This document shows positions 18,174 through 28,600 of a stretch of DNA of 64,000 bases, one piece after another (position 1 is the stretch's first letter; every line of letters starts with the position of its first letter). A model generated the notes under the pieces. It had not been told where the DNA came from, did no database searches, and worked only from the letters and a program-made list of their open reading frames with translations. The stretch is from Bradyrhizobium diazoefficiens (lineage in GTDB: Bacteria; Pseudomonadota; Alphaproteobacteria; Rhizobiales; Xanthobacteraceae), in assembly GCF_016612535.1 (NCBI RefSeq), contig NZ_JAENXS010000006.1, positions 62,001 to 126,000 of the forward strand. Direction: 5' to 3'. Both the position numbers and the translations under genes were made by a program.

Positions 18174-19097
18174 TCAGTATACCTTTTGGGTGGTGATTGT
18201 CGTCAAATGCTGCTGGTTGGGGTTCCTGTAACGATCGGCGAGGCTCTGCCACAAGCCCTCCATCTCCTCTGGTTGAACGGTAAATTCTCCGTGGTTTGGA
18301 TCGAAGAGTGTAGTACTTCCATTCGACGCCGACGTTGCGATTACGTGTGAGCCACCTTCGGCGAAATACAAACTGAGCAAATATTTCGATCCGTCGTTGG
18401 TGATTTTCCCCACCATGCGCGAGAGGCTCGAAGAGTCGCCGAATTCATAGACCTTCTCTTTTCCGGATGGCTGCAAGCCTGCTTCCCGCAACACGCTGTT
18501 TTGTGCTTCAAGGTCTGCCTGAGAAGCTTCTGCTCCTCTCCTTAGCAGGTGATCCTTCATATCCTGATACTGCTCCTGCCGCACAGCCGCTGCGCCGTGC
18601 CTTTGTGACCCGGGTGTTAGCGCACGCATTCGGGCCGACGGGGTGTTGCTGAGAATGGAGAACCACTCCGCAGTTAACCCGACGCAGATGCCGTTTATAT
18701 TCGCCTCGTGCAATTCGGCCGTCCTGTATTCGAACAGAGAGGTGCTCCACCTCGCCGGTGAGGATGTACTGGGATTGCGAGGACCGCTGGTCTGTGGCGT
18801 GCTGACGCAGCACCCCATTTTGTCGGGCAACTCCCCAGGCGGCAGCCTCCTCCGCGACGTGAGATTTGGCCTGTTTCTGCCGAATGAAAGCCTGTCAAGC
18901 TCCGTGATAGGGGGCTCGGAAAGGAGCGAGTACGGCCCTGTTGGCGTCGGAGGCGAACTCGCATGGGTATCTGGCACCGATCGGGCCGACATGCCCGCAA
19001 GTATCTGCTGAAAGCCGTCGCTGGCCACCGAATGGCTCGGCTCGTGAGCTTGGCTAGAACGTGTGGATAGGTCACTGATTTGATTATGCACGGCCAT
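18174..19097 (-). CDS. nopT: NopT, C58 cysteine-protease type III effector
   Basis: The 307-residue protein belongs to the YopT/AvrPphB family of autoprocessed effector proteases. The catalytic triad is visible as C138 (NGICVGLTAEW), H251 (GGSHVIATS) and D266 (LFDPNHGEF). Autocleavage is expected after D92-K93-M94, exposing G95-C96-C97 for myristoylation and palmitoylation, which in NopT of strain NGR234 sends the protein to the host plasma membrane. All these positions match NGR234 NopT with a constant shift of about 45 residues, so this protein has a longer N-terminal secretion region. A tts box lies 63-98 bases upstream. A second, broken copy is at 33592-34419. Confidence 0.92.
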   Translation of the reverse strand: MAVHNQISDLSTRSSQAHEPSHSVASDGFQQILAGMSARSVPDTHASSPPTPTGPYSLLSEPPITELDRLSFGRNRPNLTSRRRLPPGELPDKMGCCVSTPQTSGPRNPSTSSPARWSTSLFEYRTAELHEANINGICVGLTAEWFSILSNTPSARMRALTPGSQRHGAAAVRQEQYQDMKDHLLRRGAEASQADLEAQNSVLREAGLQPSGKEKVYEFGDSSSLSRMVGKITNDGSKYLLSLYFAEGGSHVIATSASNGSTTLFDPNHGEFTVQPEEMEGLWQSLADRYRNPNQQHLTTITTQKVY

Positions 19098-19159
19098 TCT
19101 CGCTTCCCTTCAACGGGGTGCCACTTCGCAGTGAGCTCTCGCTGCTTAGGCCCTGCTTT

Positions 19160-19195
19160 GAATGATGTTTTGACAAGCTGATGACAAGCTGACGG
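19160..19195 (-). promoter_or_regulatory. tts box for nopT
   Basis: Minus-strand CGTCAGCTTGTCATCAGCTT then GTCAAAACATCATT matches the TtsI consensus, 63 bases before the nopT start. Confidence 0.82.
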
Positions 19196-19370
19196 GCAGG
19201 CGTTGCCCAGCTTGGAGCGCATCACGAAGAAGGGAACGGCATAGTCTCCTGGCAGGAGCGCGACCGGTGTCTTGGCCCGCCTTGGCCAGCGATGCCTCAA
19301 GCCTTGAGGCGCTCGCAAGGCCTGACGATGGCACCTCCGTGAAACAGGTTCGCCACGGATCGTGGATAGA

Positions 19371-19397
19371 AGGAAAGGAAAGGAAAGGAAAGGAAAG
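19371..19397. repeat. (AGGAA)5 microsatellite upstream of nopT
   Basis: Five tandem copies of AGGAA lie about 175 bases upstream of the nopT tts box, outside any recognised gene. Such tracts can change length by slippage; no effect on a gene is evident here. Confidence 0.8.
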
Positions 19398-19559
19398 AAG
19401 AACACGTGCCCTTGCCGCTTGGATTTGAAGGGCATCATCCGCTTTTCCTCGGCGAGAACGTTGGTCCGAGCGGAACGATTTGACGAAGCGTCTAGCGATG
19501 CGTGCGACTTATGCAATGCCCACGCTGAGACACGATTTTTCATGAAGTAGGCTTGAACG

Positions 19560-20250
19560 CACTCAAGCCCTCGCGCAAGGACGTGCGGTGCATTCCGAGT
19601 TCGTCGCCTGCACGGAGGATGTGTTCGATCTTTATGCCGAAACCCCGATCAGAAGCGCCCGGTGGTCTGCTTTGACGAAAGCCCGACCCCAACTCATCGT
19701 CGAGGTTGCTCCGACCGATCCCGGTCAAAGCCGGCCAGCTCGAGCACTACGATTGCGAGTACAAGCGCAACGGCACCTTCAGTCTGTTCATCTTCCTTGA
19801 CGCGCGCACCGGCCCTTGGCGCAAGGTCGACGTCACCGACAGCCGCGCCGCGGCCGGCTTCGCCGCCTGCATGCGCGACCGTCGCCGACGGTCACTTGGC
19901 AGAGCGAATCCGAGCCCTGCTGGATAATATGCCCACCCACTCCGTCGGCGCGCTTTACCAAGCCTTCCTTTCGGCCGAGGCGCGCCGCCGCCTGTGCTGG
20001 CTCCAGTTCCACTACGTCCCCAAGCATGCCAACTGGCTGAGCATGGCCGAGATCGAGATTGGCGTGCTGCGCAGCCACTTCCTGGATCGGCGGATCCAAT
20101 GGACACAACGCATCCTGTCCGAGGTGGGGCCTGGGAGCGACAACACAATGCCTCGCGCGCCCGCATCAAATGGATGTTCACAACTGAGAACGCTCGCGCC
20201 AAAGCGGGCCGCGCTTACATCAGCCGGTCTTCGGCCAAAGAGGCATAATC
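19560..20250 (+). pseudogene. Broken IS630-family transposase
   Basis: Pieces of one IS630 DDE transposase are spread over three frames: VACTEDVFDLYAETP, then VCFDESPT, then GQLEHYDCEYKRNGTFSLFIFLDARTGPWRKVDVTDSRAA, then VADGHLAERIRALLDNMPTHSVGALYQAFLSAEARRRLCWLQFHYVPKHANWLSMAEIEIGVLRSHFLDRRIQ, and finally IKWMFTTENARAK. At least four frameshifts inactivate it. The catalytic Asp of CFDE and the final Glu of MAEIE can still be seen. It separates nopT from the trehalose synthase effector gene. Confidence 0.85.
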
Positions 20251-20299
20251 ACCGTGCCGAGAACCAGTCGCTCAGTCCGCCTCCCTTGGTCTGCACGCA

Positions 20300-22018
20300 T
20301 TAGGACGGCAAGACCCAGCGCGTATCCTGTACATGCTTCACCGCGCCATTCAGCTCCTCCGGGGTTTCGTAGCTGGGCATTTCGGCCTCGTTGAGCCAAC
20401 CGAAGCCGAGATATCGGAACTGATCCGCTGGCACCGCCACCCGACTGTGGCCGAGCTCGCGAAGGAAGTCCTTCGACCAGTCGTGGATCGTATAAGCCTC
20501 AAGCTTGTCCATCATCGGTCGCCAGCGTTCGATGCGTTCCTCGCGCGGCATCTCAGTCGCTGTCGAAATCGCAGTCGCGATGTCGTCAGGAGAGGCCGGA
20601 TCCACGTGCAGTGCCTCATTTCCGTTGAGGTCTTCTGCCGCCCCGGCGAACTTCGATAAAATCAGCACACCCGGGTCGTTTGGATCTTGCGCAGCAACGT
20701 ACTCTTTTGCCACCAGGTTCATGCCGTCACGCAACGGTGTCACCAGACCAACTTCCGCGGTACGATAGAGGCCCGCGAGTTGCATCTGCGATACGTGGCC
20801 CTTCTCGTAGAGCACCGGCTTCCAGCCCTGGTCCGTTCCGTGCTTACGGTTGACATCGCTGACGAGGCTGTCGATATCGCTCTGATATTCACTGTATGCT
20901 GGAATGTCCCCGCGCGAAGGCGTCCCAATCTGCAACAGCGAAATGCTGTGCGGCTTATCGGCCAACACCTGATCAAGAGCTTTGATCCGATTGTCGATAC
21001 CCTTAGTATAGTCAAGGCGATCCACGCCGATCGCTAGCTTCGTGCCATCGAGTTTGTCCTGCATCGACGAGATCTCCTGACGATGCGTCGCGAGCGATTG
21101 CACTGCGTAGTCAACGAACTGCTTCGGATCGATCCCAATCGGAAACGTTTGGCACCGAGTCAGGCCACGAGCCGAAATAACAGCATCGCTCTTGCTCTCC
21201 AGCCCCAGATGCGCCTGTAGGCAACAGAGGAAATTATCCAGATCGCTGCGGGTTTGAAAGCCGACAAGATCGTATGCCAGCATCGATTCCATCAACTCGT
21301 GATGATGGGGAACCTTCTCCATCACGTCAGGCCTCGGCCATGGCGTATGCAAGAAAAAGCCGATCGGCTGCTGAATCGAGAGCTCGCGCAGCTCATCGCC
21401 GAGAGGAAGGAAATGATAGTCATGCACCCAAATCGCGCCTCTGTTCTTAAGGCGTGAGAGCGCGCGCGCCATGGAGCAGTTGATCTCACGATAGCTCTTA
21501 TAATGCGCCTCCTCCGAAGGCGACATCCGTTCAGTCAGCGAATGGAATGCCGGCCACAGAGTGGAGTTTGCAAATCCATAGTAGAAGCTATCATAGTGGG
21601 CGGCCGGTAGATCTATCTTTGCAACCTGACCCGTGCCGTGCCGCTTGAGATCATTTAGCCGCTCGCTGCCCTCGCTTAGCGTGCCGGAGGACCCCGTCCA
21701 AACGGCGCCGGAACGTTCAACGACTGGCTCAAGGGCCGCGGCAAGACCACCCGTCTTGGGCTTGCTGGGATCGAAGGTCGACACACGGTTCGAAACAACA
21801 ACTAGTTTCTCATCTGACAGCTGAGACTCCATGCCAGTTGCCGCCTCGCGCTGGGCAAGGACAACATGAGGGCCATCCGCTGGCCTCGCCCGCCCCAGTG
21901 CGGCTTGGCTCAGCTGCTGCTCGAAATCGGCTTGGTTCATTTTCAGCTGTTCTGGCCTGGCGCGCGACGTGACAGGAGCAGCTGCAGGAACGGATTTCAT
22001 GACATTAAACGGATCCAT
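20300..22018 (-). CDS. Trehalose-6-phosphate synthase with effector-type N-terminus (RipTPS-like)
   Basis: The 572-residue protein is a complete GT20 trehalose-6-phosphate synthase (OtsA fold, UDP-glucose plus glucose-6-phosphate) from about residue 70, with VVVSNRVS, GGLAAAL, WVHDYHFLPLGDEL, GVDRLDYTKGI and RDGMNLVAKEYVAA, all intact. The first 65-70 residues are an extra, low-complexity Gln/Ala-rich segment absent from housekeeping OtsA. A very good tts box stands 54-92 bases upstream, so it is under T3SS control. Ralstonia RipTPS is a T3SS effector with trehalose-phosphate synthase activity, and this is most simply its rhizobial counterpart. Secretion is inferred, not shown. Confidence 0.85.
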   Translation of the reverse strand: MDPFNVMKSVPAAAPVTSRARPEQLKMNQADFEQQLSQAALGRARPADGPHVVLAQREAATGMESQLSDEKLVVVSNRVSTFDPSKPKTGGLAAALEPVVERSGAVWTGSSGTLSEGSERLNDLKRHGTGQVAKIDLPAAHYDSFYYGFANSTLWPAFHSLTERMSPSEEAHYKSYREINCSMARALSRLKNRGAIWVHDYHFLPLGDELRELSIQQPIGFFLHTPWPRPDVMEKVPHHHELMESMLAYDLVGFQTRSDLDNFLCCLQAHLGLESKSDAVISARGLTRCQTFPIGIDPKQFVDYAVQSLATHRQEISSMQDKLDGTKLAIGVDRLDYTKGIDNRIKALDQVLADKPHSISLLQIGTPSRGDIPAYSEYQSDIDSLVSDVNRKHGTDQGWKPVLYEKGHVSQMQLAGLYRTAEVGLVTPLRDGMNLVAKEYVAAQDPNDPGVLILSKFAGAAEDLNGNEALHVDPASPDDIATAISTATEMPREERIERWRPMMDKLEAYTIHDWSKDFLRELGHSRVAVPADQFRYLGFGWLNEAEMPSYETPEELNGAVKHVQDTRWVLPS

Positions 22019-22071
22019 TCTATACCTCCGATTCAGTCATCAGAACGGTTAGCGCGGGACGTCCATGCTTC

Positions 22072-22110
22072 TCATCTTAGGAGCTCGAGCTTTCGAGAAA
22101 CTGACTAGAT
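22072..22110 (-). promoter_or_regulatory. tts box for the trehalose-6-phosphate synthase gene
   Basis: Minus-strand CTAGTCAGTTTCTCGAAAGC then TCGAGCTCCTAAGATG is among the best TtsI-site matches in the window, 54 bases before the ATG at 22018. Confidence 0.88.
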
Positions 22111-22112
22111 TC

Positions 22113-22645
22113 AGAGCGAGTATTGGTGGCCGCAAGAAAAAGCTGGAAACGGTGCCAATCTCTATTGTTTTGAGGATGCCACGATGGAAGTCGAGGCGTC
22201 CTATGACGAATTTCTTACGACGACCGACTGAAGAGGATACGCTTTGAAGACCAGGCTCGGCCGTCTGAGTGGCGGCTTGAGCTTTCGGGAGAAGAACCAC
22301 CCTTCTCCGCGACAAGTCGCGCAACTTGCGCTGCTCCATTACCACGCATGTCGCCAGATGCATTGAGGATACCGGATTTATCCTTCATGCCTCACAGCAG
22401 ATCTTGAACGCATTCTCGCCACGCTGGCCGACGGGATCCGCGGCGCATTGCGGGGGCCAGCCGTGGCGGACGACTGACTTCGCTACCCGCGTGCGAAACA
22501 GCTCGCGCCGATCGAGAACAGGTGTCGTAGCGACGCCCAACCATGGCTGCATCGCGATCAGCGGAGTGCGCGCGAGGTGAAGAGACCGTTCAGCACGATC
22601 GTTCAGCGCGACATCGACGGTCATGGAACCTTGTGAGCGACCACG
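22113..22645. other. Spacer between the second SKWP effector and the TPS effector promoter
   Basis: The only candidate is a 79-codon minus-strand ORF (22385-22624) that begins 22 bases after the stop of the SKWP effector, with weak AAGG upstream. Its product (NDRAERSLHLARTPLIAMQPWLG ...) has no motif I recognise, and I do not call it a gene. Confidence 0.4.
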
Positions 22646-25600
22646 TCATGGTGTCGCTCCGATCACATTGGCCGGTGTCCGGTCCACGCCCCCTTCGCCG
22701 CAAAGATGGGCATGCAGCGCAGCGACACATTGATCTGCGTTCTTGTTGTCACGTTTTTGACCTGGGACGATCGTGAGATCGGCAAGTTGATAAAATGGCG
22801 CGCGCTCGCTGATCAGCTGCGCGATCGTGTCCTCGCGGCTCGCGGTCTGCAACAGCGGGCGAGTGGTGTCACGACGAAGGCGTTTCCTGATCTCGCCTAT
22901 ATCGGTATTTAGCCAGATCGAGACCGCCTTATCGGCAGCGTGCCGCCGCGTCTCCTCATGCATGAATGCGCCGCCACCGGTCGCCAGCACCACCGGCCCG
23001 GACCCAAGAAACCGTGCGATCGAGCTCGCCTCGAGCTCCCGGAAATGCTGCTCTCCTTTGCTCGCAAAAATCTCTGTTATCGACATGCGAGCCGCCGTCT
23101 CAATTTTTTTGTCGGAATCGATGAAGGGCAGGCCTAGTCGTCGCGCAAGATAGGGGCCAATGGTGGATTTTCCGGAACCGGGCATGCCGACGAGGACGAT
23201 CGGCCGCCCGTTAAGAGCCGCGACAATCTCCTTTGCACCAGGCTCGAGCGTTCTTGACTGTTCGGCAGATCGCAAGCCGAATGCCGCGCGAACGCCACCG
23301 GTATACGCCCCTTCGATTGACCAGTGGGGAATGTTTCTGACACCTTCCGGTATCGCAACTTCTTTGCAGATATCTCGCGCGCGTTGCGTGAGTTGCTCTA
23401 TCTTATGGGGATCCGGTGCATCCCCTCTGCGCCGTCGCTGGATCTCCTTATACGTGTCGTGATTGGCAACTTTCGCCTTGTAGCTGGCCGGCGTGTGGAA
23501 CTCCGCATCGAAGCGGTAGCCACCGGGCGTCGCGAGCACAGTCTTCATGCCAACAAACGTCGGAACGCTCATCCTGAACCAGTTGGTGGTGCTGATTTCC
23601 GCGTAGCCTTGCTCCTCGAACGCCAGCATGGCTCGCCGGAACGCACGTACAAAGTCCTTGTCGGGCACTTCGAAGACATGGCGAACAGCACTGCTGATCA
23701 GCTGTGAGTCGCGTTCGGCGGCATCATTCATCTGCATGAGTTGGTCTCTGAGGGAGTTCTCCGTTTTCAGCCGGTGGTCGAGATGGGGCATTTTCACGTC
23801 GATGCCCGTTTGCCGGAGACTTTCGACAACCTGCAGTGCCGCTGCGGTGATTTCCTTCTCTTCAGCAGAGGCGCGGGCAGCCTCAATTCGAGCGCGCTCT
23901 GAAGCCTGCTCGCGGGTTAGCGTCATTGTGTTGGAAGATTCCGGGGCAGCCCGTAGTGCAAAGGGGCGAGGCAAGATCCCTTTATCCGAAGCGAGTTTGA
24001 TCGAGACTTCCATGATTGAAGCCGCCAATGTGGGATTGTCCTTCAGATCCGCCAAGGTCGTGTCGATATTGAATCTTCCCTGGTTGAGGGTCGCCGCCAT
24101 GGACTTGACATAGGGTACAGGCTTCACGCCCGGCGTCTGTTGCAGGAGCCGCTGGAGTCCTTGGCATTTCTTCATGAAAAGCGCGACGCTCGTGTCGGAT
24201 TTAAAGGCGTCCGTTCCGACCTTGATGCCGAGGCTCAGGAGGTTACTTGCGCTTTGCACGAGGTCATCCGCAATGTACCCATCCGGACGCGGATCGATGC
24301 GCGCAGGATAGTGGTCGAGCAAGACCTGGATGCGGTCGCGTGGGTGGGTGGCTGCTGGATAGGCCTCCGCCAGATCTGGGAAAAGCTCTGCAAGCGCCCG
24401 GCTCACCGTCAGCCTGTTGTCGCCCACGGTTTCGGCTGTTTCGGGGAGCACCTGCTCATCCGTGCTTTCTGCCCACGCCTGGAGCTCGGAGACGAGCAAC
24501 TCGGCAAACTCGTGGGCGACTGGATGGTCTGCAGCCTTGATCTCGCGCCTTGCTCTGTCGAGCTTGTCCTCTATGTCATGGCCACTCACCTGTTCCTGGT
24601 TCAGTAGCTGACGGATGTCGCGCCTGAGTTCGTGGTGAACACCCTCGTACGTACCAAAGATGGCGCGCTCGGCAAACCAGCGTCGTGCTTGATGGGACTG
24701 CGCCAGAAAGCTCCGCTGCAGGCCGCTATAAATTTCCAAAGCATCCCGCGTCGCCGCGAGGATCTGGCTGGCACGACTGAATTGGTAATTGTCGCTCTCA
24801 ATGGCCGGAGTATAGGACTTTGGCGGCTTGAGCGAGCGAACTCCGCGAGCTTGCTCCTTCTCATCGAACTCGCGAACATGCTCATATAGCTGGGGCCGGT
24901 CGCCAATGATAACGACGGTATCTCCGTCGAAGTCGCCGTCGAGCTTTTTCTGCTCGCCAGTCGGGACGGCCACCAACGACCCCGGAGCGAACACCTCGGT
25001 CGCCTGCAGGATGCCGACGCAGTCGAGCGGCGTGTCTTTCTTTGCGCGGTCCTTGCGCTCGGTCCAGCTCGAATGGCTCTTGATGTCCTCGGCCGACAAC
25101 ACCAGTCCACGGTCGGCGTAGTCGGCCGGCCACATCGCATCCGGCACCACGATCAGAATGCCTTTGGCAAAGAAGCTCGGATCGTCCGCCGCCAGCTCCT
25201 CCCGTGACTTCTGGGCAACACTGAAACTGTACTGCATGGCCGCGCATCGATCGAGAAATGCCGCGGTCGGATCGCCGTCGGCTGCCGACTTGACTCGTTC
25301 GGGTGCGAGCGGGCGCAGGTTGGGGGTGTCATAGGGAGATCGCCCGATCAGCACGCCTCCGGTTCGGGTCAACGTTTCGCTCTTGCGCTTCGGCACATGG
25401 AGGTCATCATCGCTCGACGGGACGGCAACAGCACCGGACCCATCGATGTGGCCTGCCGTCACCGTGCGAAACAGCTGATCGCCGATCAAGCTGTCCCTTC
25501 CTCTGCTCTCAAGCCAAACGTTGGCCTTCTCGCGCGCCTCGTCCGCAACCCGCTCACTGCGCGGATAATGTTGCAGCGCCGAGGCCGGCACGGACGATCT

Positions 25601-28600
25601 CTTTGCCTCACCAAAGGCCGGCATCCGATCGGGACCTTCCTGGGGGCGGGCCCGGCGAACCGCTGGCATACGCTCGGCCAACGATGCCTTGATGAAGCCA
25701 CAGCCGTCATGCGGCCGCAAAGCAATCGGGCCTTGCGCTCCCATCAGTTTGAAGGGATGTGCCTCGTTGCTCGGGCGGTCTGGCGTCAGCAACAGCTTGA
25801 AGGCGCCCTCCAGCGCGTAGTCATGAGGGCCTAGGCCGGTGATCGCTGGTGGCGCCGCAAACCCCCTGCGCTGAGCGTACCAATAGGCCTCTTTAAATGG
25901 CGCCCAGGCCCGCAATAGCTTCTCGAACGAGGTGCCCGGAGCGGTTTCGGCGTAGGGAACAGCGAGCAGCTTTCCTCCCGAAGGCGCCGCTGCGGGCTTG
26001 CCTGGAGCATGGGCGCCGATTTCCAACTCGGTTCGTTTTGGCGCCTTTAACTTGCTGCCGCCGAACAGGTCCATGCGGTATGGCACGCCCTTGTACGTGA
26101 ATGTACGTGCCAGCATGAAGGCGCTCGGCTTTGCTGGCAGCTGCACCGCGACCACCTCGATCGTTCCCGAGGTCAGCCGATGAAAAATCGAATATCGTGT
26201 CTCGGTCTCCGTGGGCAGTGGCCGCCCCTGCATGTCCACCACGGGCAACCGCATCAGACCCGCTTCGCCCTGTGGGGGCCTAGGATCGTGGTCCATGGCT
26301 CGCAAGACCTTGTGGACATCGAATACGGCCGCCGGATATTTCTCCCGGATCATTGCCGCGTTCTGCTCGACGAATGTATCCAGCGCATCGACCGGATCAT
26401 CCGCCTCGATCTGCGCGATCAGATTCCAGCTCATATTGGAAAGATCGCCTTGGATGAGGTCGCGCGTGCTGGCCAGGATCTTTCTGGTTCCGCGATGCAG
26501 CTCTTGCTGCCTCATCCGCAAATCGGACTTCTTGCCCTCGACGTCCGGTCGCTTGAACATGTTCGCCAAGACCGCGCGAGCCTTGAGCACCTGATAAATC
26601 GAGAGGGCGGGACCGCGACTGGCGAGCGGCCCACGGATACGCTCGGCCTTGCTTGCGTTGAAATGTGCCTCGATCTTTTGCTCCACGACGGGTTGGATGT
26701 CGTTCAGCAAGTAGAGAGCCTGTCTGCGGTGCCAGCGCAGGTGCGGGCTGCGCGCCAGCGGCATCAGTGCGGCACAGAGATTGCCCATTGTTTCGATGTC
26801 ATTTTCAGCGGCGAATTCAGGGGCACGAAGCAATTGGTTGAGCCGATCCAACCCGGTCAGTGCGAGCAAACCAAGATCGTCGATCAGCCGGGCCTTCGCC
26901 AAGGCCTTAAAAATGGTTGCGATGGCCAATGCATCGCTGTGCTCCAGCCGATCATTGGCATAGTGCAGGTGGTGGGCCAGCTGATGTAAGCGATCCGTCA
27001 GCAGCGCGGTTTCAACGATCTCCCCCGCGTCTTCGCCTCGCGTGATGCCTCGGCCCAGGGCATTGGCGATCATGTTGAACTGAGGCATCGTGAAGGCACC
27101 GAAACGTTGGCCTCCCCGGCCAAGCCCACGCGCTATGTCCACGACCGCCTTGTGACACGCCACTTCTTCCGGCCACTTGCTGAAGCCATTCACCAGGTTT
27201 GCCAATTGCAACGGCGTGACATCGGAAATCGGGCGGCGACAGATCTCACGCGCAATCACGACTGCGGTTTGGCAAGTGTCCTCATCCTCCGACCACTTGC
27301 TCAAGCCGTTTACCAGGGTCGATAGAGTTTGATAATCGGCATGAGAGAGTCGGTCGCCCTCACGGAACTCACGGGCGATCGCCACTGTGGCCCGGCGCGC
27401 GTCCTGCTCTTCCGGCCACTTGCTGAAGCCGTTCACCAGATTTGCCAGCTCCTGCTGAGTAAACCCGGAGAGTTGATCGCGACGGCGACAGATTTCGCCG
27501 GCGATCACAACTGTGGCTTGGCCCGTGTACGCATCTTCCGTCCACTTGCTGAAACCGTTCACCAGATTCGATAGCTCCTGCCGCGCAAAACCGGCGAGTT
27601 GGTCGGTACGGCGGCAGACCTCAGCGGCGATCGCGAGTATGGCCTGGCGAGTGTCCTCCACCAGCCACTTGCTGAAGCCGTTCGTCAGGTTTGCCAATCC
27701 CTGGCTGGTAAAAGCAGAGAGACGGTCAGCGCCGCGATGGATCTCGCAGGCAATCGCGATTGTGCCTTGGCGAGAGGATTCCTCTCCCGGCCACTTGCTG
27801 AAACCATTCACCAGGTTCGCCAGCTCCTGTTGACCAAAATCAGACGGTTGGCGCCGAAGAACTTCGCTGGCGATCGCAATTGCACCCTGGCGAGCCGGCT
27901 CCTCTCCCGGCCACTTGCTGAAACCGTTCACCAGGTTCGCCAGCTCCTGTTGAGTAAAATCGGACGGTTGGCGCCGAAGGACTTCATTGGCGATCGCGAT
28001 TGTGCCCTGGAGCGCGGCCTCCTCTTGCGGCCACTTGCTGAAACCGCTCACCAGGTTCGCCAGCTCTTGTTGGGTAAAAGCAGAGAGTTGATTGGCGCGA
28101 CGATAGACCTCACCGGCGATCGCGCGTACGGCATGTTGCGTATCGGCGTCCCCCGGCCACTTGCTGAAACCGTTGACCAGGTTGGCCAATGCTTGGCTGG
28201 AAAAAACAGAGAGGCGGTCAGCCCGACGATGGACCTCACGCGCAATCGCAATTGTGCCCAGGCGAGAGGGCTCTTCTTCCGGCCACTTGCTGAAGCCATT
28301 CACCAGCATAGCCAGACCCTGGCCCGTAAAGGCCGGGAGCCGCGTGGCGCGGCTGGAGAGTTCGGTTGCGATCAGGCGTGCAGCTGGCAGACAGGCTTCT
28401 GCTGTTGGCCATTTGCTCAAGCCGTTCATCAGGATTGCCAACTGTCGGTCATTGCAATGAGCGAGCCCTGCGGCGCCGCGACGGACGAGTTCACTTGCGG
28501 CGGCAAATATGGCTTGGCCTATGTCGTCCTCTTCGGGCCACTTGCTGAAGCTGTTGACCAGGCTCGCCAATTGCCGCGGGGTCAAATCAGCTAGTCCGCC

